From the NCBI GenBank assembly GCA_033675545.1, contig JAWDGP010000459.1:1187501-1251500 (forward strand): a DNA stretch of 64,000 nucleotides, given 5' to 3'. This document shows positions 33,542 to 44,383 of the stretch, piece after piece (the stretch's first letter is position 1; every line of letters starts with the position of its first letter). The translations under genes and the position numbers were made by a program. The notes under the pieces are model-generated. The model saw only the letters and a program-made list of their open reading frames with translations. It had not been told where the DNA came from and did not search any database. This DNA comes from Elysia crispata (Eukaryota; Mollusca; Gastropoda; Plakobranchidae).

Positions 33542-36500
33542 TAAAAAAGGAAATACAAAGAAATTCAATCTTTGGAATATATCTACTGAACCAACGTGAC
33601 GTAAGATGCCTTAAATAGGCACTTGCGACACAAGCAATCTACCAGTAAGGTCTAGTATATTTGCATTCGTAATTCACAAAAAGATTTTAAAAAATCACAC
33701 AATCGGATTCTTTTCGACCGAAATACCTTCTCCAATAATTTGAGAAATTGAAAGGATCAAAATCAATAAATTCAACTTTAAAGGTTGTTCTTTTTTTGCA
33801 ACAAGATTCAGAATCTAGATCTGAGTTCGATCTGCATACCCAGTACGACTCCTCACCTTCATCATAGCGAAGCGTCTAGTTAATTCAAGGTGTGCAGAGA
33901 ATGAGAAAGAAAAATACCATTGGATGAACTCTGCTGTTGGTTCATCTATAAACTATAGATCATATTATGTGAAATGGAAATGTCGACAATTTGAAATCGG
34001 AAAATAAAATAACTTTTTTAACTTCCCAAGAACCTGATAAAGGAAAACCAATATGCGACCATGATATAACTGCATCAATTGTTCTGATAGTATATTTAAG
34101 TTCATTGATTATTTCCACTTTAAAATAATATTTGTAAATGTGTTGCGAGTATCTATATTGTTTTGCAATTTAGACTGCTCGAATATTTCCACCTTGAGAG
34201 TTGAAAAAAAAAAGGGAGGAAAAAGTGGTCTTGACTGAAAAATGGTTTGTCCGGAAACCAACAATTTATGTTCTTAACTATTCAGCGTCTAATGGCGTCC
34301 ATTGAGCAGCCAACAACACAGGAATGCAATGATAAAGCTAGAGCTTGAAGTGACACCGATGCCGTGCACTCTGCAGTTTCTCCTAGTGCATACTGCAAGG
34401 TTTGTTATACATTTCTAGACCTTGCAAGCAGAATATGCAACCCATCCCTGCACCAGTCTCAACCTAGATTAGATAAATAGATATTAAGATTCTACTGTCT
34501 AGATCTAGATCTAGATCTAGATCCTCCAATGTCTAGATTAGATCTAATGATTTTTTTTTTTTTGCCACGGACAAAAGAAAACGCATTAGATTATTAACTT
34601 TTACCAAGCCAGCAAATCTAATAAAGATTGACCGAAGGACCTGAATCTCTTGTTTGCAGTTCTGTTTGTCTAAAATATCTTATTTCATCTAGAATGTAGG
34701 CCTATATAGTCTTATAGAGTCTATATAGATCTAGATCTAGATCTAGATGTGTATAAATTTATTTACATGTAATCTCTAGAGATTCATATTATGATGACTA
34801 TAGCTCATTAAGGAAACAGGAATTGTGGTCACTTTGTAAAACTTAACCAACTTTTAGATCGACTTGATGTCTTGAGTTGAGAATATTATTTTGCATTGAC
34901 TAGATCTAGATCTAGATGTCTAGGTGTGAATCTGGTTTTAGATTAGCTTTTTCTCAATACAAATTGCACAAACACAGCGGTTTGTGAAAGTTTCGCTGGT
35001 CTATCCACCTGTATAAAGCATGGGACGAGATTTAAACTCAGACATAGGTAAAAGACTAATTTGATCACTATGGCCAGATCAATAAGTACTAGACAAGACG
35101 CAGTTTTAAACTTTAATTTGTTTGAAAAATCATAATTTGAAAGCAAACAAAGAAAGAAATTCAACCGCAGTCGTTATTGGTAGGCTATTCATCATTCAGT
35201 TGTTGTTATTTTTTTAACGTTCAGAAAATCTAGATCTATGTAGATCTATCCCCTGCGGTTTACATCACGTATGATTTTCCACTGTGGTGTAATTTAGTGT
35301 GAGCACTTAAGTGAAAACGAATTTTAAATTAAATCATGTAGCCAGCTGATAAATTTTACGTATGTTTCCATTAGGCCTATTAATAAATTATAAACTTTTA
35401 TTAATTAGCATCATACTCATTAATAAATACACACTATTTAAGACGGACTTCTAAACTCCATCTAATCTTTATAAATAAATATGGCAGAAAACACCCTAGA
35501 TCTATAAATAGCCTTTTATTACTAGAGGAACGATTTCTAGCAAAATACGAAGCTTATTATTAGTCCTCACTTTTTGGTTGCTATCTGTTTAGCTGTGTGA
35601 TCAGTTTAAACTTTAACATAGGAAGTCAGTTTTTCAAGAATCAAGGTAGCCAAAGAACGACACTTTAGAAACAGTTCCTGTTGGTGACCTCGTGCCAGTA
35701 TTGGTCAATGCTGTAGATCGGCTGTACATTTAACACCGATTTCTGTTGAATCCTGGAAAATATTAAAGCTAGTAAATATACTAGATTCAGATCAGTGTGT
35801 TTGGTTCTCTGCAATTATGCAAACTACCTTAGAAGTTAGATTTTCTATAGTCTGAGGTTCCCAAAACTACGTCTCTTTTATTCATGAAGTGATCACGCTT
35901 TTTTTTTTTTTCCTGTGTTTCTATATTCTTCCATCTTTGTGTTGTCTTCATTATAGTGAAACAGTCGTTGGATCATTTTACCAGTGTTTCCTTCCACCAT
36001 TTCACTCAAAAAAATGTTATGTTTCATAAATTGATCCAATCTCAGGATGTTGGTGCTTGTGATGAATTTTCGCTTTTATCCTTGGAAGTAAGTTACGAAG
36101 ATTGAAAGATGTGATGTCACCTTCATGCAGGATTTGACGTAGAGGAATCAGCCTCTAGAGACCTAATTCTAAGCGCCTAGAAGGTTAATTGAATTGTTTT
36201 TGGCATTCCCTGAAGCCTGTATATTTAGAGATACCTTGTTGTAATGAAAATTGAAATGAGGATAATTTTTGGATTTTCTATAACTCACACTTAATCAATC
36301 AATCAGGCGTCGTGACCATTCTGGCTTCCACACGTCTCTATCTCCTGTCGCTTTCAGTGCTTCTGTCACTCTTCTTACTGTGGGTGGGTGGACTATTGTC
36401 TCTCTAAAGATAAGAGAGAAAAACTACAAACTACTAAAACACATTATCTAATATAAATTGCTGTGATTACAACATAACTCAAATAAGGCACACAGGTAAG

Positions 36501-36840
36501 TTTGGAACAGATACTATAGATTTATTATGTTGGAATGGTAGTACTAATCTAGTGCAAAGGAAAAAAATAAGTAAATGAATACAATTGCAAACTCCAAATA
36601 AATCTTGTAAGTAACCACAAATTATCAATAGATCAAACCAATTATTTAACGCATGTAAACTTAAAACCGATAGACACATGTATAAGCAGATTTTAACCCA
36701 AGATTACACCACAGAACGTCAACTAATATAAAACCAAACTAGGAATTCAAACTAGAACAGAATTAAAATTAGAACAATTTTAGAAGGAGAGCTTGAAAAG
36801 TAGAACAATACTAGAATCTAAAAGTTAGAAGATGGAACTA
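33541..36840. other. Intergenic region upstream of RPL22
   Basis: AT-rich. It contains GATCTA/TCTAGA hexamer tracts at about 34498-34523, 34725-34750 and 34897-34918. No gene recognised. Confidence 0.6.
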
Positions 36841-38001
36841 CAGTAGAATCACTTTAAACCGAAAGCCACTACACCGAAAAATTGGATGAAGCGGAAAAAA
36901 AATAGATAAATTGTGCGAATTTCCTATTAGCCATTGTACCCTTTCCCGCGATAAACCGAAATGCTTCGAAACGGCACTGCCTTTAAATCGAAATAACTTT
37001 TCTCTATTTTTTCTCTTTCTTCCCCTTCTCTTTATTAATCCAGAGGAAAAAAAATCAAAACACACCCAATGCCTAGTACACATAATTGTATGAAGGGAAG
37101 AGTGTCGGGCACACCGATCAAGCCCTGCACTAGACCTGCAAGCACCCAGTCGATGAATGAGAATGAGGAGAGGTGGTGGCAGTGGTAAGCAATGGTGATT
37201 GGACATTCACGCAAGGGATCGCCACTGCACCGTCTCGCTCGCGCAGTCAGTGGTTGTGCTTTTGCGCGTGTATGTGTGTGAATAGAGGTCTAGTGCTTTG
37301 TGAGACAGTAAAGATAGACACATGGAGCCTTCTTTCTTTGTCCGACGCACTGATACTGACACCAGTGACAGTGATACTGCATTCTTTGTAAAGCAGTTGT
37401 ATGTTCTTCAACACTGAAGGACAGGCACCATGACACACACACACACCGCCACAGTTCCAGTTTTTACATCGTCGGTATTGAACATCGACACAGTGCTACT
37501 GATCAGTACATGTACTCTAATTTCTAATTCGCATTAGGCCTACAACTTGCGATAGTTTTCAACATTTAGCTTTATCCAACTCTAAGACGTTGAAAAGAAA
37601 GCACTCTGCTTACACATTGGAATTTAAACAGAAAATCTTATCTGAAGTGGATGAAAAGAACCTATCGAAGACAGAGATCTGTAAAAAACATAGCATCCCA
37701 AACTCAACGCTGTCTACAATTTTGAAAGACGGAGAAGTTACAAAAGGCTCGTGAAGATTCGAGATTTTGCGCAACTACCAAGAAAATGAAAGTTTGCAGT
37801 CATGAAGAGCTGGAAGAAGCAGTATTTTCTCTGGTTTCGACATGTCAGGGCAATGCATGTTCCATTTTCAGGCCCCGTTATTATTGGCACGGCAACAGAA
37901 ATAGCGGTTACTTCCCCTGAAAAATGACCGAAAACAAAACTAGCTTTAAACCGAAATGAATTCAAAGAGCCCCAAAATTTCAGTTTAAAGTGATTCTACT
38001 G
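36841..38001. mobile_element. pogo/Tigger-type transposon remnant
   Basis: It starts CAGTAGAATCACTTTAAAC (36841) and ends with the complement (38001): a 24-bp inverted repeat with one mismatch, flanked by TA on both sides (36839-36840 and 38002-38003). CAGT-starting termini and a TA target are typical of pogo/Tigger elements. The interior encodes pieces of a CENP-B-like DNA-binding region, but the DDE domain is missing, so this is an internally deleted, non-autonomous copy. Confidence 0.88.
37590..37935 (+). pseudogene. CENP-B/Tigger DNA-binding domain fragment
   Basis: From 37590 the frame reads KRKHSAYTLEFKQKILSEVD, then LSKTEICKKHSIPNSTLSTI and LKDGEV, matching the CENP-B N-terminal helix-turn-helix, and stops at TGA 37752-37754. 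After a frame change, EEAVF and then WFRHVRAMHVPFSGPVIIG (about 37811-37905) match the second DNA-binding helix-turn-helix (HTH_Tnp_Tc5). The catalytic domain is absent. No ATG fits the start. It is a relic of the Tigger transposase, read in the same orientation as the element. Confidence 0.85.
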
Positions 38002-39145
38002 TATGAAGAACCCAATCAGGAGAAAATCGGTTGTTAATAAAATCAGTTAACTCAATAACATGGTGACTAACTACCCAACTTTTAGTTCACTAGGTAAAAA
38101 GACCTTGAAGATACAGGAACTACCAAATTCAAAATATAAAATGTTCTAATCACTTTAAAGTTGTATATTTGTAAACTTTTTTGGTCAGTTTTTCAAATCA
38201 TAGAAATGAAGAGGATATGCTCAGTACTACAAGATTAAAAAAGCAGGAAAAGAAAAAAAAAAAAAAGAAAAAAATAGGGCTTCTTTTAGAGACTCGCCCC
38301 ACCGATGGTGAATGGTAAAAGGCACAAAGACACTCCAGATAAGAAATGGCTTTGTTCAAAAAAGGTCATTATTTTTTAAAACATGAAGCTGAAAACACAG
38401 TTCTATAAAAGGAACCCTGATGACAAATTGCCAGGGCTGGGTGCTTGTGTGTTTTAAATAAGCTTATACTGTCCTTTAAAGTTAAATAATTCTTTAAATT
38501 ACATGATCCAGATAGCCTATATTCCTCCTTTTATTTATCTTTATCTAGAACCTAGATATCCAGAATCTTGATCGAGATCTTAATTTTGGGTTGCTTATAC
38601 AAATCTGAGCCTAAAAGTGAAATCTTATCTAGATCTAAAGTAGACCATTGATAGTTGTTTTTGTTGTTGTTGCTATTTCAGTGAACATTTTAAATCTTCT
38701 TTTGAACTCTTTAAATGTAAAAAGTAGTTTTAAACATAGCAATACCAATTTATTAACAGAGATTTACTTTTATAATTTAACTTTAAATCTCTACCATTAG
38801 TAATGATAATTTATGGCTTTCCACAAATATAAATTGAAAATGTCTGACATTGACCAAAAAATATTCGTCTTCAAAGAACAATGAACATCCATAAATAATG
38901 TATGAAATGAAAAGAAATTTGAGGCTGAAATGAAATCTAAAACTGCTTTGACATAAAAAGCTTTTGCTTTCAAAGATATATTGAAAAGGAATGTACTTCA
39001 CCTCAAATGACAATGAAACATCTTGTACAAGTTCATTACATCAGTTCTTGGGTGTTTCTCATAAAAACACAAAATAGTTAGTGGTACAAAAAGATCAAAA
39101 TTATTTCCAGAAACTACCGATGCATGTGTCTCACAATAGTGTAAA
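38002..39145. other. Intergenic region between the Tigger relic and the RAG1-N-like element
   Basis: AT-rich, no recognisable gene or repeat beyond A-runs. Confidence 0.6.
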
Positions 39146-42100
39146 CACTGCGTGCAGGTAACGTTATTTTAGTTAGCGGGCGCCGCACCGTGTCATTGAC
39201 CTGACCCAGTAAACCCAAGATCAGATCAGGTTACCTCAGGCGGCTCAAAGCAAGCATGGTTTTATCGCGTTTACACCCCGTCTTTCATCTAATCGCTGAG
39301 CAAGATAATATTAATATTTTCTCTAGTTATTTTACGTTGAACAAATATAAAAGATGCGAATAATGGACAGCAGCGAAAATAATAGCTTCAATAGTCTTTA
39401 TATGATCGAAGAATGAAAAAAGGTGTTTTTAGAAATGTTCAAAAAGAAAAGGTATGATTTTATGATAAAAAATAGGCAAAACTGATTGATATTTTTTTTT
39501 CATATTCACACATAAGAATCAATAGGTAAGGGTGGTTCTACTCACCAAATTTCATAGCGTTGGGAGAACTTTTTACATTAGAGCTGATTGTTCCTATTTA
39601 TATCCGTAATAATCTGCTAGTATCTATATCCCTCTATGGTTTTAATGTTGACGTGATTGTTACTTGTGCAGCAACGTGCATACTTTTCTAATCCAATTTT
39701 AGTAAAACAAACTATGAAGAATAAATATAAAATATAAAGTACATTATCATCACAAAAGAGATTATATCACAGTTATTATTTTATCATCGGAGAGCAGGGG
39801 CGATTTGAAGAAGATGTGCTTCTAAAATGTGATGTAGTTTTTTTAGATCGTTTGTTATTCCATGTGCGCGGTGTTTTTCTATGTTTCCTATCATTTGGTG
39901 GCTGTTTTCTGTCCCCTGCTCTCAGAGAAGGCCTAGTCCGAACTTGTGTATTTTAATGTATGGGATGCAGTGTTGTTCAAGTAAATGTTGTTTTGGAATG
40001 ACTTTGTGAGGAAACATGCGTCTGTAAATTGCCATGTACGTGTCTATTGTTGCTTGTATTTCTGATAGAGAGCTGCGATCTATCGGTTTTGTGTGAGATA
40101 AAGCGTTGTGTACTGTACTGAAGGCGTTGTTGAGGTCGTTGAATGTTATTTGAATGATGGTAGCTTTATCGATAAGGAATGGGTTGTTTGTTAGTGTTTT
40201 TGTTTGATTGACGAGGGTCTCTGTAAGGTCTGTATATACTTTTGCTTGAAGGTATTTGTGGCAGTGATTACCTACGAAAGATCTGCTGTGATAGGCCTGT
40301 GGTGTTATTCTATGTTTGTTGAGTACTGTGTCTAATTCAGAAGTGACTGGACCTGATCTTGGTGTGAGGGCTTTGTGTGGAAAGGAAGAAAGAGTTTGCT
40401 CTATTTCATGTATATTTTGCGCATGTTTGTCAATGTCAGATTGTGTTTCACTAAAAATTAAACAGCCCTCCTCGAATTGCAATTTGTTTTCCAAGTCTTG
40501 AACCTGACGCCAGTTAGAACCATATTTCTTCAAACTTTGCACTAAAGACGTCAGGTGCTCGTTTCTTTGTGTAGATATTTCTGTGTCTAAACTGTGTGCA
40601 GCATCCTCTAACAATTTGTGGTGTTTCAAAACAATGCCTAATAAAATGTGAAAGTAAGGAGGGCTGACGTTATCTAATTCTATGTTAAAAGGGGTGTATG
40701 TAGAGCATTGTAAAATTTAGAAACTTCTTTCTTCACAGAAGAATCTGCGACAAAAGCAGAATTATCGGCGAGTAAGCTTTCCAGTGATCTATGCTGACAC
40801 TGACCACTGGGTTCATGCATATCTCGTCGTGGCATCAGGCACCACAGGCATGGGTAAGTACCCTGAGGGCCTGAGAGGCCATACATCTTGCACAAAAATT
40901 TGTAGTCACCATTAAGGAAAACTTTTAGTTTTTTGTTTTTCCAAGAGTGGGACTGAAGTGCTTTGAGATCACTAGCCAAGCCACCTGCCAAAAACCTAAC
41001 CAGGTTGTCATGTGTGTCGCGAACTGATGCAATGGCTATAACTACTATATTATTGTGTGCGTTTGGTTTTGTTGTGTTAGCTATCTGCAGTGTAAATTTT
41101 AAAGAATTTTTTCCGTGATCCCCCTCAATTTTTACCCAAATCTCATCTTGTGGAATAGACCCCTCCCGCCATGTGAGTAAGTTTTGTTCATCATATAAAT
41201 CTAGCAAGCTGTCCACAAACCTAGGTAAATCCCTTATCCTACCATACGGCACCTCATAATCTGTTGTATCTTCTTTAACAAATAATCTTTTTTCTACCTG
41301 AACAAAATCGGAGATTATTTCCCTAGAAAGCTCCCGCACTGATTTTTCATTCTCTACATGTATCCCTACCTGTTTCAGCAAATTAGCATGTTTTCTACCC
41401 TGTCTCCAACTTAAACCCAATTTCTCTTTCATTGCGAGTGTGTGAAGGCGTGATGTCTTGTCTGCGATGTACTGGAATTCTCTTTAATTCTGAAGCTAGT
41501 TGTGTGTCTGCTGAGCTGTGTGAGTCTCCAGCTACAAATGTCCTAAGTTAATCTAAAAGTTAAGCTCTTTTCCTCTTTGTTGGTGTTCTAACGGACTGTG
41601 TGCTTTTTCTTGGGATCACTACTCTTTGTTGTGGCATGAGCTGGCCTGATGTCTTGCAAAATATTGTTTGTTTTTTGGGATCTGTGTTCAGTTTTCTTTT
41701 AACTAGATGTGTAGTGAGGTGTTCTTCTTCTTTGTATAATGGGGTGTCTTGCGGGAGGCTAAGTGACTGGCTAAATGTGATCTCATTTTTCAACATTGGG
41801 GATGTGGAACTATCTTTAGTCTGTGTAGATTTGATTGGTGTTGATTCTGCAACAGGGAGAAAATGAAGTTGGCATGTAGTGTTCGTGTTTGAAGAAAGGC
41901 TAGTGCATGTTGCATAGGCAGTTTGATCGGGAATAGTATTGCATGTGTTTGTTTCATGTGTTAAAAATGTGCTCATGTCAGGATTGTAGGTGAATGTTGC
42001 ATGTGACTGGCTTGTTTCCATGTCAAAATTTAGTGTATCTGAAATGTTCAGGCCTTCATCTTCTGTGCTGATTCTAGTGTTCGTGCTGATGTTGGTGTCG

Positions 42101-43088
42101 ACGTTGGTGATGATGTTGGAGCTGCTGCTGGTACTAGCGCTTGGTTGGTCCTGGTGATCGTGGATGGAGTTGGCTGTTCTTGTAGTTTCTAGCTGTTGAT
42201 AAGTTTGTGCATTCAATGTTGTCTTACGTTTGATACAGCCACCAATAAGACTGTAGCGGTGACTGCATAACGTGCAGTCTTCTGTTAAAGTCCCTCTAAA
42301 CGAGCACCATTTGTTTTTGTTTATATTAAAAATTTCCTGTGCTCGTGTCAGAACGGTGTTGCTGTTTGTTCTTTTAATGTCTCTAATCTTTGTGAAACAT
42401 TTTCCACAAATACTTTTAGAATAAGTGTCCTCTTGTTCTTGATTTACTTCTATACCGTATATCAAAAAAATGTTTGTGGTAATTAGTGCACATTTGTGGG
42501 CCCGATCATTGTTTTTCTTTTGTTTCTTAGTGACACAACAAAGGTTTCCACAAATGCGACACAGTTTGTTAACACAACGAGTATGTGACTCAATGGAATG
42601 CTCCATTTTTACAATAAGTTAGTAATCCTGAAATGTAAAAAAAGTAAATTCACGGGCATAAAGATACACTATTAGTGCTCCCAATGAAAAAAAAATTGCA
42701 CCACATCAAAACATAGCTTTTCTAGTTTTGATTTATATTCATTTAAAGAAAATTGTTCGATCAGCTTTTTATTAATTAACAATTAAATGTAACAAGTCAT
42801 AATTAGCGGTAATAATCGTAGACAAAATAACACCTTAAACAACTCGTTTATGAAACTCACAAATATTAACGTAGAAGAACCAAATTTTCACCGGCTTTTA
42901 AAATTTAATGTCTTAATACAACTGTTAAATAAACAAGTTACAAGGATGTTTATGCTGCGAATAGTTTTGGAGATATTGTGATGTAAAGATGGGGAAATTT
43001 CTTATGTATTGCAAAGTTGTTGCATACCACTGCACTAGCGTGTGCAGTAAGCAACCACCGCAGTGATGGATGACATCAGGTTTTCCCC
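39146..43088 (-). mobile_element. Full-length RAG1-N-terminus-like DNA transposon (N-RAG-TP type)
   Basis: 3.9 kb. It shares both ends with the copy at 29487-30786, which defines its limits: CACTGCGTGCAGG at 39146 and GGGGAAAACCTGATG, read on the minus strand, at 43088. Near each end is the heptamer CACTGCG (39146-39152; 43065-43059 on the minus strand). The body encodes one long transposase, now broken. Molluscan elements encoding a RAG1 N-terminus-like protein were described in Aplysia californica (N-RAG-TP, Panchin and Moroz 2008). A clear target-site duplication is not visible. Confidence 0.82.
39784..42606 (-). pseudogene. Transposase with RAG1-like N-terminal zinc region and DD(E) core, decayed
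   Basis: Starts at ATG 42606. Residues 1-130: zinc-binding region with LCRICGN, CGKC, CTLC and a basic KRK, ordered as in the RAG1 N-terminus. Residues 130-345: Ser/Thr-rich linker ending in KRKRA. The core follows after two TAA codons (41560 and about 41548) and a frameshift near 41475-41490. It contains WVKIEGDHG (putative first Asp), FLNGDYKFLCKMYGLSGPQG (putative second Asp) and CLWC. A second one-base shift lies at about 40680-40690. The last part has SFVGNHCHKYL and, just after an in-frame TGA at 39922-39924, EQGTENSH, likely the catalytic Glu region, ending at TGA 39784. Similar GDHG/GDY-FL-YGLSG cores occur in Chapaev-like and other uncharacterised invertebrate transposases; the exact superfamily is not certain. 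Confidence 0.82.
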
Positions 43089-44295
43089 ATCGGTTGTAAC
43101 CATGTTTGAATCGCCTAAGTTTGCAGGGAGGTTAGAGCTTCTCGGGTCGGTGTTGAGAACTAAGGTGTAACTTTTAAGCCAAAATGCGATACTGAGTAAA
43201 GTGCGCAGTTCCTTTGTGTCGTCTTTTCAATTAAATGTTTTAAAATGATCATAGGTCAAATGGTTAACAAAAAAAAAAAGAAGGATTAGAATAATACTCT
43301 TTGTAAGTGTTAAACTGTTTTTCCCTAAAAACTTTTATTTGTCTATATCAAGCTGGAATAAGGTCATGTGGGGTTGTCAATAGTTCCTAAACTATATTCA
43401 TAATGATCTTAATCAGTTTCATACTGTCTCAGCAGCAGCAGCAGCTTATTTTTCCTGCCTCAGTCGTTTTTGTACTCTCACTAATTCCTCTTCTACATGC
43501 TGTCTGCTCTCAACTCTACCTTTTCTCACCAATCAAGGCACCATCGCAAGTTGGTTTGCTTTCAACTATGCCTACTTTCACTTGTAACAGTATCTGAATT
43601 CATTTTATGCCTGCAAAATCAGCAGCCCTCCAATTATATGTGATTGCAGAGAAAGCCTCAAATCTCTGACATGTCTTATTCTCAGGAGCAAATCTCAACA
43701 GCTCAGCAAAATCATGTGATTGGATAGCTTTGTGTTGATTTGCAGCAAATAAGAACAATCATTTAATGGGTTTTAATACAAGGACAAATGAGATCAGATG
43801 TTTTGATTTTTTTTTCGTCAGCTGCCTTAAAAATTGTAGGAGTATTTATGACGTGAAAACATTGCGGGTACTAAACAAATTCTGAGAATTTTAATAATCA
43901 CAATAATGAAAAAATACATTTATAACATTTGCAGAAGCAATCTCCTCTGTTGCTAGGATGTGCTTTTGATATCTTTTAAATGTGCTTTCATGTTTCATCT
44001 GGAATTTTTACTTTGAGTAATGTAGGCAAAAGTTTGACCTATGAAAGAGATGGTTTTTTTTTTTTTCAAAGTCCCAATTTTAATTCTGTAACGAAAAATA
44101 TAGCATGCCTCATTATTGCCTCAGTTAAATCTTAAAGTCAGAAATTAAAATAACCAGAAATGACTTAACTTAAAAGCTGAGAAGGTACTAGTAAGTGCAT
44201 CTTAATTTCAACTGATAAGTAAAATAATGAATTGTGAACGTCATAAATGATTATTGTTTCAGTATTTATCCAATTTTTTTTCTCTTCTTTTCTAG
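43089..44295. other. Region upstream of the zinc-finger gene's first coding exon
   Basis: AT-rich; no coding exon recognised. It ends in a strong pyrimidine tract and CTAG acceptor (44295), so part or all of it is probably a 5' UTR intron of the zinc-finger gene, with the promoter further upstream. Confidence 0.55.
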
Positions 44296-44303
44296 GGTTC
44301 AGA

Positions 44304-44330
44304 ATGATGACGGAAATGGAAATTTCTTAG
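44304..44330 (+). other. Short upstream ORF in the zinc-finger gene leader
   Basis: ATGATG starts a nine-codon frame including the stop (MMTEMEIS, stop) within the predicted leader, 54 nt before the main ATG. It could lower initiation at the main start; whether it is used is unknown. Confidence 0.4.
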
Positions 44331-44383
44331 CACTTGGGGAATGTAATTGGTCTGATACCGATCTGTGAATTTTGATTGCTTTG

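Noticed and set aside
37173..37391. 72-codon frame within the Tigger element
   Set aside because: No match to the transposase domains, which are read in another part and frame of the element.
37432..37446. CA microsatellite as a feature
   Set aside because: Only about seven units; not worth a separate annotation.
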